Source: CAYWNK01 sp047639615 (lineage in GTDB: Bacteria; Planctomycetota; UBA1135; GCA-002686595). Taken from it: 11,361 bases of DNA. Positions 1 to 8,700 of the stretch are shown piece after piece; position 1 is the first letter of the stretch; every line of letters starts with the position of its first letter. The position numbers were made by a program, and so were the translations under genes. Under the pieces are notes generated by a model that ran no database searches, was not told the DNA's origin, and saw nothing but the letters and a program-made list of their open reading frames with translations. Where the stretch lies: the NCBI GenBank assembly GCA_047639615.1, contig JBLIOL010000172.1, positions 1-11,361 on the forward strand, in the 5' to 3' direction.

Positions 1-1066
1 CCAAGCTGACCTCTTTGTTGTGCCCCACTTCCGACGGACCAAAGAAGATCAGCGCCTTGTTCATGGTGCGGCCTAGGAAGCCCCCGAAATCTGCGCCGAT
101 GGAATCCATCGCGCGCTCCCGGAAGAGCTGGTCCACCTCGGTGTGCGAGAGCTCGCGGCCCTGCTGCTGACTGAGCCCGGCCACGATGGCCGGATAGTCG
201 AAGCAAGTCTTGAAGGGACCGAGGCCCAACTCCGACAGATCGTCGTCGATGAAGCTCGTGGCCTGCGGGCGATTGCCCAGGTAGAGGTTGATCCCGCCGG
301 AGCTAGTCACCAGCACGGCCTCCCCGGAAGCCGACAGGTTGCGCACCGTGGCCGGCGCAATACCCAGGCCGGCACCCACGACAAAGATCGCTATCGCGGC
401 CGCACCGCGCCTGCGCATGTGCAACCCAAGCCAGAGACCCAAGGCGGCCAAGGCGAAGAGCATGTTCGGTCGAGCCAGCACGGCCAACCCGCCGCTGAAG
501 CCGGCCAAGCCCGCTAGCCACAGGCGCGCGCGCGAAGCCTTGGCTTCGGCCGCGCCGAGTGCTCCGGCCATGCAGGCTAGCAGCAAGGGAATCACCAACG
601 CCGGCGCATGCAGTTCACCCTCGAAGTAGATCGGCGCCCAGTGCACGGCGAAGAGTCCCGCGGCCAAGCCCGCGCCGCGCGTGCCGAGGCGCCGACGCGC
701 CAGGGACCAAACCATGAGGATCGCGAGCATGCCCAGCCCGTGCTGCACCACCCGCGGCGCCATGTAGCTGCCGTCGGTTAGGGAGTACACGCCGCCCAAG
801 AACCAAGGGTAGAGCGGCGGTCGCAGGCAAGGATGCTGACCCAGCTCCGGGTCGAGCTTGCCCTCCGGTTGCTGCGCCGGCAAGCCGGCCTGGATGCGCG
901 CCCAGTAGTCGTGATAGCCCGCGTCCACCACCGGCTGTTCGAAGTCCGGTTGGGCGCTGCGCTCGGCCAGGTAGCCCGCGCGCATCAAGAGCCCCAGCAC
1001 CAAGGCCAGGATCAGGCCCACGAGACCCCTCGCGCTTCGGGGATTGGATTCGAGGGCAGCGGCCAT
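1..1066 (-). CDS. GT-C / family 39-type membrane glycosyltransferase, N-terminal part (cut by left edge)
   Basis: The frame is open from an ATG at 1066 to the left edge, giving 355 residues with no stop. After a short basic N-terminus there is a membrane helix (about 15-30), then an extracytoplasmic loop with an acidic motif (VVDAGYHDYW, residues 46-55). The motif RPPLYPWFLGG follows at 82-92, then further hydrophobic helices (about 108-122, 132-146, 155-172, 182-197, 201-216, 221-238) and the sequence SSGGINLYLGNRP (255-267). An acidic first loop, an [RH]PPLYP motif and a later GG-N-x-Y-x-GN motif are typical of ArnT/PMT-like (GT39/PMT_2) enzymes, which transfer a sugar from a polyprenyl-phosphate donor to lipid or protein outside the membrane. 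Asp48 is the likely catalytic acidic residue, by analogy. The gene lies 45 bp downstream of the M28 peptidase gene on the same strand. No clear Shine-Dalgarno precedes the ATG. Donor and acceptor cannot be told from the fragment. Confidence 0.85.
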   Translation of the reverse strand, partial: MAAALESNPRSARGLVGLILALVLGLLMRAGYLAERSAQPDFEQPVVDAGYHDYWARIQAGLPAQQPEGKLDPELGQHPCLRPPLYPWFLGGVYSLTDGSYMAPRVVQHGLGMLAILMVWSLARRRLGTRGAGLAAGLFAVHWAPIYFEGELHAPALVIPLLLACMAGALGAAEAKASRARLWLAGLAGFSGGLAVLARPNMLFALAALGLWLGLHMRRRGAAAIAIFVVGAGLGIAPATVRNLSASGEAVLVTSSGGINLYLGNRPQATSFIDDDLSELGLGPFKTCFDYPAIVAGLSQQQGRELSHTEVDQLFRERAMDSIGADFGGFLGRTMNKALIFFGPSEVGHNKEVSL

Positions 1067-1111
1067 GCCCGCCCATCATCCCAGACCTCTGCGCCCGGAG
1101 GAAGCCTGAGC

Positions 1112-3451
1112 TTAGCGCTCCTCCACCGGGGTCTCGGATTCTGGTGTTCCCGGCAGGCCCAGCTCGTCGAACACCAGGGGTGAGGGATAGATCAAGGAGT
1201 GATCCCCGCGCCCGACTGGTACCCATTCCCGAGGCCGCGCCTGGAGCACATCGCGGAAGCGCCCGGGCAGGCCCGATGCACGCAGGAAGACCTGCAGCTT
1301 GAGCTTATTGGGCTCCCCGTTGGACTCGGCGAACTCCAACTCCAAGGGCAAGCCTTCGGCGGGCAGACCCACCAGATTCACCAGGGAGCGCTGACCCAGG
1401 GACTGCCCGTCCAGGCGCATGTGCTTGAGCTCGGCCCCAGACACCTGCAGCCCCATGACCGCACCGGCTACTCCGGGCACCAACTGGCCGCGCAGCTTGT
1501 GCAGCTGGCCGAGGGAATCGCGCTCGAACTCCTCGAGCTCGAACCTCGGCGAGTAAAGATCGATACGCGGCGCTTGTGAACGCATGACGCCGTCCTCCCC
1601 AGCCACGAAGCCGCCCACCTGTTCCAGTCCAGCAGGTATCTCGGCCCGGCATTGAGCCTCTAAGTACGCCGTCTGAGCACGCTCGTCGAGCACGTAGACC
1701 AGATTCAAATGCCCGGGCTCCTGGACCGTGCGCTGGCCACCGATGGCGCCCATGAAGACTCCGCCCATGGCGAGCAGCGCCGCCACCGACATCCACCCGC
1801 GCCAGAAGGATGCGCGTGCAGCCGCTAGCTGAGGCAGCAGCCAGGTGCCGATCAATGCCATGGGCAAGACCGTTATCAGGGCGGCGTCCGGTCCGAAGGC
1901 GTCGTCCAAGCCCATCTGCAAGGGCGACCAGATTAGGGCCGAACCGAAGAGACAGAAGAGCGCCAAGCGCGAGAATCGCTCCACCGGATCCAGCGGCGCG
2001 CCCGGTACGAGCTGCGCCAGTGCCGCGCAGAACACACAGCCCAAGAATAGATGGGTCAGAGCCGGCAGGAAGAGACTCAGGAAGAACGCCACCAGAGCCC
2101 ACAGCACCACGATGCCGCTGCCGAGGGAACGTGCGCCATCCCGGAAGCGGAACAGGCCAGCAACGAGTCCCAGGCCCAAGCCCGCCGCTCCCCAGAGGGC
2201 CATGCGACCTGCCGCGCCGTGGGACCACCAGGGCTCCGGACCGCGCGCCATGGATACGGCGATGGCATGCGTGCCCCAGGCGAATAGCCCCGCCGCAGCC
2301 AAGACCATGGGAACCGCAAGCATGCCGAGCACAACCCCGCGCGCTCCGAGTTCCCCACTGCGCACCCGGCGCGCAACGCCCGATGCGAGTCCAAGCAACA
2401 GGACCAAGCTGATCACACGCAAGCTGCCGCGCCCCAGGCTCCAGGTGAAGCGCCCGAGAATATCCCCATAGGCGCCTTCCATGGCGGGCTCCGGATCCAA
2501 GGGCCCAAGCTCGCCCGCGCGCAGCATGGCCATCAGGTTTTCCCCGTGGTGCTGCACGCTGTGTTTCGAGAGCCGCTCCAGGGAATCGTTGGGCGTGTGG
2601 TACGCGCTACGATCGCTCAGGAAGGCAAAATTGACGCCGGGTATGCCGGCCGCGATCAGGGGCGAGAGATCCGTATCGTTCGGCATCCGGCGGTAGACCT
2701 CAGCCGAGACCGAGTCAACGGACGGACGCGAAGCCTCACTTCCGTAGCGCTCCACCAACTCGCGCGAATTGGGCCCGGTCTGGAATAGGCGGCTCGGTCC
2801 ACTGGCTCCGCGCGCCTCCAGATTGACGGCGATACCAACCAACTCGAACCAGGGATCCTGCGCACAGAAGGCGCGCGCGCCGACAAGCCCATCCTCCTCA
2901 CCCTCGGTGAAAAGGATCACCAAGTCGCGCTCCACGCTGCCCGACTCCAGGTGCGCGCGCACTCCCTCGAGCACTGCCACCACACCCGCTAGATCATCCC
3001 CAGCTCCCGGCCCGGCGGCCACGGAATCGTAGTGGGCCATGAGCAACATAGCCGGCTCCGAGCCACTGCCATGCACCCGCGCCAGCACGTTGTGCACCAC
3101 GCCGCCCACGCCCCAGCGCCCATCCGGCGCCACCACATGCCGGCGCACAACCGGCTCCAGGCCCAACCCTTCGAGCTGCTCCACCAAGCGGCCGCGCAGG
3201 GTTTGCGCCGCGGCCGAGCCGGTGGGGTGCGGCCCGAGTCCACCCAGCAATTCCTCAGCCAAGCCGTGGGCACGCTCGCCGGAAAACTCCGCCTCGGCCG
3301 CATCCAAGGCCAGGGCCCGCGGAGGCTGAATCGCCCAGGAGGATATCCCATAGATCACCAGCCAGAGGCCCAAGGTGGCCAGCAGCCGCCACTCCAATCC
3401 GGGGTAGGCGGCGGGCGGGTACGAAGGTGCGCGGCGACGAGCGTCGGTCAT
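1112..3451 (-). CDS. M28-family zinc metallopeptidase with polytopic membrane domain
   Basis: A 779-residue predicted exopeptidase. An N-terminal membrane helix (about 23-41) precedes an extracytoplasmic M28 domain. The metal and catalytic residues are visible: MAHYDS with His140 and Asp142, GDD at 151-153 (bridging Asp), FTEGEED with catalytic Glu185 and zinc ligand Glu186, NLEARG with Glu212, and AYHTPND with His285. After residue 330 come about six to eight hydrophobic segments (about 345-360, 372-396, 413-434, 444-480, 493-512, 522-545, 553-571). A C-terminal soluble region of about 200 residues follows. This layout resembles ERMP1/Fxna-like and related bacterial membrane M28 enzymes, which usually remove N-terminal residues from peptides. 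The frame also allows a start at 3535, but that would overlap the upstream gene by 49 bp. The ATG at 3451 leaves a 35-bp gap and is preferred. Neither start has a convincing ribosome binding site. Substrate unknown. Confidence 0.9.
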   Translation of the reverse strand: MTDARRRAPSYPPAAYPGLEWRLLATLGLWLVIYGISSWAIQPPRALALDAAEAEFSGERAHGLAEELLGGLGPHPTGSAAAQTLRGRLVEQLEGLGLEPVVRRHVVAPDGRWGVGGVVHNVLARVHGSGSEPAMLLMAHYDSVAAGPGAGDDLAGVVAVLEGVRAHLESGSVERDLVILFTEGEEDGLVGARAFCAQDPWFELVGIAVNLEARGASGPSRLFQTGPNSRELVERYGSEASRPSVDSVSAEVYRRMPNDTDLSPLIAAGIPGVNFAFLSDRSAYHTPNDSLERLSKHSVQHHGENLMAMLRAGELGPLDPEPAMEGAYGDILGRFTWSLGRGSLRVISLVLLLGLASGVARRVRSGELGARGVVLGMLAVPMVLAAAGLFAWGTHAIAVSMARGPEPWWSHGAAGRMALWGAAGLGLGLVAGLFRFRDGARSLGSGIVVLWALVAFFLSLFLPALTHLFLGCVFCAALAQLVPGAPLDPVERFSRLALFCLFGSALIWSPLQMGLDDAFGPDAALITVLPMALIGTWLLPQLAAARASFWRGWMSVAALLAMGGVFMGAIGGQRTVQEPGHLNLVYVLDERAQTAYLEAQCRAEIPAGLEQVGGFVAGEDGVMRSQAPRIDLYSPRFELEEFERDSLGQLHKLRGQLVPGVAGAVMGLQVSGAELKHMRLDGQSLGQRSLVNLVGLPAEGLPLELEFAESNGEPNKLKLQVFLRASGLPGRFRDVLQARPREWVPVGRGDHSLIYPSPLVFDELGLPGTPESETPVEER

Positions 3452-3486
3452 AGGTGTTCTATGGTAGCCGCTGAGCAGCTTTGTAA

Positions 3487-5634
3487 TCAGCGCTCTGCGG
3501 CGCGGGGTTTCACCTGCACGATCACGTCCGCCCAATTAGCCACACGGAACTGTCCATCAGGGGCCAATACGTCGCGGCTACTGACCAGCTCCCAGCCCGC
3601 GGTGCCGATGCTCAGTCTCTCCGGCCGGCCGGCGGCGGTGATCAATATGCGTCCACTGGAATCGGTGCGCCCCTGGGAAATGCCATCCGTCAGTACCTCG
3701 ATCCCCGCCTGGGGCGCCCCACCCAGGGCCGTCAAGACCCGAACAACGGCGCCCCATCCCGGGCGCAGACCCACCTTCAATTGCGGATCTACACCACCTG
3801 CTTGGGCCTGAGTCGTGCTCTCGCCCGAGGCCATGCGGAAGCCCTCGGCGCGCACGTACCAATTCCAAACCTCGGGCGCCGGCGGCAGGTCGCGAAAGCG
3901 TGCGTAACCGCCCGAGGTGCGCGCGAAGCGGCTCCAGCCGGCGCCCACCAAGTACACCTCACCATCGATGCTGCGTTGGGTGTCCTCATTGGAGAGCTCC
4001 ACGCTCAGGGTGCCATCGCCTCCACGGTCATCGACCACGATTTCGAAACTAGGCTCCGACGCGCTCTCGGCGAGAACGGCCTGCACTTCCACGGGCTCGC
4101 ATAGGCTCACGTACTCGGCCCCGCCAAAGCGCGCCACGGGCCGATAGAGGCCCGCGGGTAAGCGCCGCGACTCCACCCGATAAAAACTCTCTCCGCGATC
4201 CTGCAGAGCGACCAAGCGCGTCGGCCAAGGCTGGCCCAGGCGATCGTAGAGCACCACCTCGGCGTGCTGGCTCACGCGCCCGGAGCGCGTGCGTAAGCGC
4301 CCCACCAGCGCGTGTTCACGGGGTTTCGTCTGCAACTCGAAGGAGGCCAGGGTGGTCTCGCCGGCGAGCAAGCGAACGCTGCTGCTAAAGGGCTCCGCAG
4401 CCACACCGATCAACTGGCAGACATACTCGCCCTCGAGCAGTCCCGGAATATCGAAGCTGCCCTCATTGGTGCTCATCACGTTGACCACCTGCTTGGAGTC
4501 TCGGGTGAGAATGATGCGCGCCCTACGGCCGTCCCCACCCTCGCCGCGAATGCGCCCGCGCAAGATCCCCGAGCCCTGGAGGATCACGGGCAGCACTCCT
4601 GGGTGAACTCCGACTACCGACTGCACGGCGGCACGTCCCACCCAATACCCGTCCTCCGAGGTAACGACCAATTCGTATTCAGCACAATTGGTGCTGGTCA
4701 CTTCCCCGGGTCGCAAGCGCACCCAGGGTGGCTGGCCCGCACGCAGGCTCGAGCGGAAGTCGCGCTCCACGATGCGCAGACAAGCTTCGCCGCGCCCGCG
4801 TACTTCGGCGTAAAAACTCTCTACCCGCAGACCCCCGGGAGCCTGGAAGTTCAGCTTGTAGGTCGGCCCAACTCGGACCGCAATCTCCAGGGGTTCCTCG
4901 AGCGCATCCCAGTTCAAGCGCTGGGAGGAGTAGCGCCCAAAGGAGGCAAATTCATCTCGGGGACCAACACGCAGGACGCCCGGCAGCATTTGGGTCACGC
5001 CCTCGTAGTAGCCCTCGGGATCGGTCCGCAGGCGCTCGGTATTGCCGATGGCGTCGCGCATGCTCAGCCGAAAGGACGGCACGCCCTCGAAGGTCCGTGA
5101 GTCGATCACCCGTCCGTGCACGCGACCCTCGGTGCGCTCATTGGCGCGGAAGATCAGGGGCTCCTCGCCACTGGCCTGGGCGAGGCGTGCGATTCGAAGC
5201 TGGGTCGGCTCGTAGGTGAAGCGTGGGTCGGCCTGGGGTCCCACACGACTGTTCAGGGTAGCCACCTCGGCGAAGGCGAAGTGCCCGTCCATGTCCGTTG
5301 TAACCCGGGCGAAGTCTCCCTCGTCGGAGCTGAGATCGAGCGTCATGCCCGCGATTCCGGCGCCGCCCTCCGCCAGCACCAAGCGCCCGCGGGGTCCTTG
5401 CTTGCGCGCCGCAGGCTGCTGCTCCCGTCCTTCGGGCACGACACCGGCTCGTTCCTCTCGCTGGCCAGGTGCTACCAACGTGCTGCTGGAAGCCCCGTAG
5501 GACCCGGAAGCTCCCTCGGACAACAAGCCCTGCTCCGGCACCTCGCCAGATGCCATGGGACCCATCCGAAGCAGTACCCAGACCAACACCACGCCCGCAC
5601 TGATGAGGAGACCTAGGAGTGTGCGCTTGCCCAT
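3487..5634 (-). CDS. Membrane-anchored protein with carboxypeptidase-regulatory-like repeats, function unknown
   Basis: A 715-residue protein. Residues 5-23 form one hydrophobic helix after a basic MGKR start, with no signal-peptidase II cysteine, so it is probably an N-anchored or secreted protein. A low-complexity Gly/Ser/Glu/Gln linker runs to about residue 80. The rest is predicted beta-rich. The motif T-[DN]-x-x-G-x recurs at TTDMDGHFAF (112-121), RTDPEGYYEG (203-212), STNEGSFDIPG (388-398) and RTDSSGRILI (656-665). Each follows a stretch of the form G-x-[VLI]-x-G-R, such as GRVHGRVIDS (170-179) and GILRGRIRGE (356-365). This is the signature of carboxypeptidase D regulatory-like / SdrD-B-like immunoglobulin-type modules, common in large surface proteins of Planctomycetota and Bacteroidota. 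No catalytic motif is visible. It is the first gene of the three-gene minus-strand operon and probably serves as a structural or adhesive surface protein (inference). The ATG at 5634 has no Shine-Dalgarno. Confidence 0.83.
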   Translation of the reverse strand: MGKRTLLGLLISAGVVLVWVLLRMGPMASGEVPEQGLLSEGASGSYGASSSTLVAPGQREERAGVVPEGREQQPAARKQGPRGRLVLAEGGAGIAGMTLDLSSDEGDFARVTTDMDGHFAFAEVATLNSRVGPQADPRFTYEPTQLRIARLAQASGEEPLIFRANERTEGRVHGRVIDSRTFEGVPSFRLSMRDAIGNTERLRTDPEGYYEGVTQMLPGVLRVGPRDEFASFGRYSSQRLNWDALEEPLEIAVRVGPTYKLNFQAPGGLRVESFYAEVRGRGEACLRIVERDFRSSLRAGQPPWVRLRPGEVTSTNCAEYELVVTSEDGYWVGRAAVQSVVGVHPGVLPVILQGSGILRGRIRGEGGDGRRARIILTRDSKQVVNVMSTNEGSFDIPGLLEGEYVCQLIGVAAEPFSSSVRLLAGETTLASFELQTKPREHALVGRLRTRSGRVSQHAEVVLYDRLGQPWPTRLVALQDRGESFYRVESRRLPAGLYRPVARFGGAEYVSLCEPVEVQAVLAESASEPSFEIVVDDRGGDGTLSVELSNEDTQRSIDGEVYLVGAGWSRFARTSGGYARFRDLPPAPEVWNWYVRAEGFRMASGESTTQAQAGGVDPQLKVGLRPGWGAVVRVLTALGGAPQAGIEVLTDGISQGRTDSSGRILITAAGRPERLSIGTAGWELVSSRDVLAPDGQFRVANWADVIVQVKPRAAER

Positions 5635-5741
5635 GGAGGGTTAGATCATGCCTAACCGTGATGCCCTAGCCCACATGCAGGTCAAGGTCACAGCCCTCTC
5701 TGGAGTCTCGCCCCGCACCACCCTACGGTGGCCCCAGAACC
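5635..5741. promoter_or_regulatory. Divergent intergenic region between the envelope operon and the FG-GAP lipoprotein gene
   Basis: These 107 bp separate two divergent starts, so they must hold the promoters of both units unless transcription begins further away. I could not find a convincing pair of -35/-10 boxes on either strand. On the minus strand TTGACC (complement of 5680-5685) resembles a -35 box but has no -10 box at a workable distance. Visible elements are an inverted repeat next to the minus-strand start (listed separately), a tandem GGTCA-A-GGTCA (5680-5690) and a short CCACC-N4-GGTGG inverted repeat (5718-5731) about 10 nt before the plus-strand ATG. Confidence 0.5.
5639..5657. 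promoter_or_regulatory. Perfect 6-bp-arm inverted repeat GGTTAG-N7-CTAACC before the operon start
   Basis: The arms GGTTAG (5639-5644) and CTAACC (5652-5657) are perfect reverse complements separated by 7 nt. The element ends 4 nt upstream of the ATG (5634) of the minus-strand operon. It could be an operator for a dimeric regulator or a hairpin in the 5' leader that covers the start. A single copy of this length can also arise by chance, so the call is weak. Confidence 0.3.
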
Positions 5742-8700
5742 ATGTCCCAGCCCCCCATGCGCGCCAATATTCCTTGCTCCGCTGTCCTCCTCCTGGCCCT
5801 CGCGGCCTGCGGCTCGGAGAGTGACCCCGCTGCCCCCCAGCCTGGATCCGGCGCAAGCCCCGCGGCCCGGGCGGAGAGCCTGGACCACACCCTGCGCCGG
5901 GAGCGCACCGCCCACTACGCCCAGAAGAGCGAGTGGCCCCAGGCCCGGGCGGAGTTCGCGCCCTTGCTCGAGCCCGCGGCCAAACCTGGGTCAGCGGACC
6001 TGACCACGGCGGCGCTGATCGAGCTGCAGGCCTATGAACTGGCCACGGCCGAGGCCCTGGTTGACCGCGCACTGAGCGCCGATCCCAACTACCCCGGAGC
6101 GCTCTACCTCAAGGGCCGCATCGTCTCCCTGGACTTCGAACGCCTGGGCGAGGCCGCCGAGCTCTACCGAGCCGCCCTCCAACGGGTGCCCGCAGACCTA
6201 GCCACGCGCTACGTGCTCGGCCGCGCCCTGGAAGAGATGGACCCCGACTCGGACGACGAGTACGACGCCAACCAAGCGCAAGCCGAAACGCTCTACCGCG
6301 AGATCCTCGAAGTCGGCCTCGAGCACGCCGGCTCCTGGTACGTATCCGCGGCCTTCCGCCTCTACAGCATGGCCCTCAGTGGTGATGACAAGGAAGAGAG
6401 CACCCGCGCCAGCGCCCGCTGGCAGGCACTCTCCGACGTGGGCGGCGTAGCCGTTGGCGAACCGGTGATGAACGCCGGCGAGCTAGCGCGCATCAGCCCG
6501 CCCGCCCCGCGCGGCAACTCCCAAGACAAGCGCGCGCAAGCTCCGAGCTACGAACGCACGGATATGCTGCTGCCCGAGTTTGTTGGCGCCACCTGGCTAG
6601 GCATGCACGACCTCGACGGCAATCGCCGCGCGGACGCATTGGCCTCAACACCGCAAGGAGTCGTGCTAGCTCTACAAGACGCCGAAGGTGACTTCACAAG
6701 CACACGTATCACGGAGACTCCGGCCAGCTGTTACGCCCTGATCGACTTGGATCGCGACGACACCTGGGAGCTAATCCTAGCCCAGGCAAGCGGCCTGGTA
6801 TTGGTCGAGCATTCCGATGCTGGCCTGCATGTATCGACCTTTGCCTTTCCCAACCTACCTTCCGCCGTGCTCGACATGGTCGCGGTCGACTTCGACCACG
6901 ATGGCGATCTGGACCTAGCCTGCGCTGGAGCATTCGGCCTGCGCCTCTTGCGCAACGACGGCGTCGGACGCCGCCCTATCGCCGAAAGCGAGGAGCCCAC
7001 ACCACGCGGCTCCTTCACCGACACCACAGCCGCAACGACCTGCGACTTCAGTGGCAATTTCCTCTGGTGCCTGATCGAGGACATCGACAACGACGGTGAT
7101 GTGGACCTGCTAGCCGGCGGCGAGCAGGACACCTTGTTCGCCAGCAACCTGCGCGGCGGTCGCTTCGAGAACGTCACCAACGCCTGGATCGAAGGGGCGA
7201 AATTCCCGCGTAAGCCCGTCGCCGCCGATTTCGACGGCGACGGTCGTATGGACCTCTTCGTACCCCACGCCCAGCAAGCACTCCTCTACCGCCAGGACAC
7301 GGCCAGCCACCTGTTACGCCAGGACCTGGACTTCGGTGTGCCTTCGGGCAGCCAGGTATCCGCCGTGGACCTGGACCAGGACATGCTGCTGGACGTGATC
7401 TGGAACCAGTCTGGAAGCGTCGCCGCTGGAGCTCTGGCCGTGGCCTTCGAGGATGCACGACAGACCTTTGAGCTGGCAGCAGCCGAGGGCCAAGGTCCCA
7501 TCGCTGTAGGCGAGACCGACCTCTCGCGCAAACCCGAGCTAGCCCAAGAAATTCTGCGCGTCGGAACTGCGGGCCTGGAACTCTGGCGCACGGACACCAA
7601 GCTCGGAAACGCCGTGCGGCTCAAGTACGTGGGTAATAAGGACAACCGCCAGGCAGTGGGCGCGGTGGTCGAGCTGCGCGCCGGCGCGCGCTACCGGCGC
7701 ATCTACTGGCGCGGCGACGAGCAGGTGGTGGGCATCGATGACGCGGAGTACGTGGACATCGTGCGCATCACCTGGCCCAACGGCGTTATCTCCAGCGATC
7801 TCGACCTGGACCTCGGTGACCAGTTCTTCCTAGCCGATGGCGAATTCGGCGAACAAGCAGAAGGTCTGATCGGCTCCTGTCCCTTCCTCTATAGCTGGAA
7901 CGGCGAGACCTTCACCTTCATCTCCGACGTGCTCGGCGCCACGCCCCTGGGCCTACCCATGGCCCCAGGCATGCTGGTGCAACCGGACCACGATGAGTAC
8001 GTGCTGGTGCGTGGTGACCAGCTCGTGCCCCGAGATGGCGTGCTCGAGCTGCAGTTCACCGAAGAGCTGCGCGAGGTGACCTACCTGGACCGCGCGCGCT
8101 TGGAGGTCATCGACCACCCCATCGGCTCGCGCATCTTCCCCGACGAGCGCTTCTGCTTCCCGCCCTTCCCTGAGCCCCACGTTCACACGGTGGAAGGTGC
8201 CCTAGCCCCCACCAAAGTCACGGGTAGTGACGGCGCCGATTGGACCGCGGAACTGCAGTCCGTGGACGACGAACACGCGCGTCCCTTCAAGCCCTACATG
8301 GGCCAGTTCCTGGGTCTCTCCGATCCCCACTGGCTCGAGCTAGAGTTCGACCCCGAAGCCGTCGCCGCCGCCCAGCAACTGCGCTTGGTCTGCACCGGTT
8401 GGTTCTACTGGTCCGACGCCTCGGTCAACATGGCTGCCGCCTACACGCCCGGCGTGGACTTCATGCCGCCCATGGTTCTGGTACCGAACGCCGACGGCGA
8501 GTTCGTCCCCGCCGGTCTGCCTCCGGGCTTCCCCGCGGGCAAGACCAAGACCATGGTGCTCGACCTCACGGGCAAGCTCGACCCCACCAACCCGCGCCTG
8601 CGTATCGCCAGCAGCCTGGCGCTTTACTGGGATGCCATCGAACTCGCCGTATGTGACGACGACGCCACCCAAAAGGTGCAGCACCTGGAAGCCATGGGCG

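Noticed and set aside
615..1226. A 203-codon minus-strand frame overlapping the glycosyltransferase and peptidase genes
   Set aside because: Low-complexity Arg/Gly/Ala translation with no domain. The overlapping frame starting at 1066 gives a clear membrane glycosyltransferase.
1305..2412. Long open frames on both strands within the M28 gene
   Set aside because: They are shadows caused by high G+C: Arg/Pro/Ala-rich translations with no recognisable motif, while the M28 frame carries a full zinc site and membrane segments.
3452..3535. A 28-residue N-terminal extension of the M28 peptidase
   Set aside because: It would overlap the upstream gene by 49 bp and puts a basic, non-hydrophobic stretch ahead of the membrane helix. 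The ATG at 3451 fits the operon spacing better.
4312..5100. A 262-codon plus-strand frame opposite the repeat-protein gene
   Set aside because: The opposite strand encodes a protein with four recurring carboxypeptidase-regulatory-like motifs. The plus-strand frame shows no domain or start signal.
5680..5685. TTGACC on the minus strand as a -35 box for the envelope operon
   Set aside because: No -10-like hexamer lies 16-18 nt away. The best candidate, CATGAT, is 29 nt distant.
5718..5731. CCACC-N4-GGTGG hairpin just before the lipoprotein ATG
   Set aside because: Only 5 bp per arm in a GC-rich sequence. Too likely by chance to call a regulatory element by itself.
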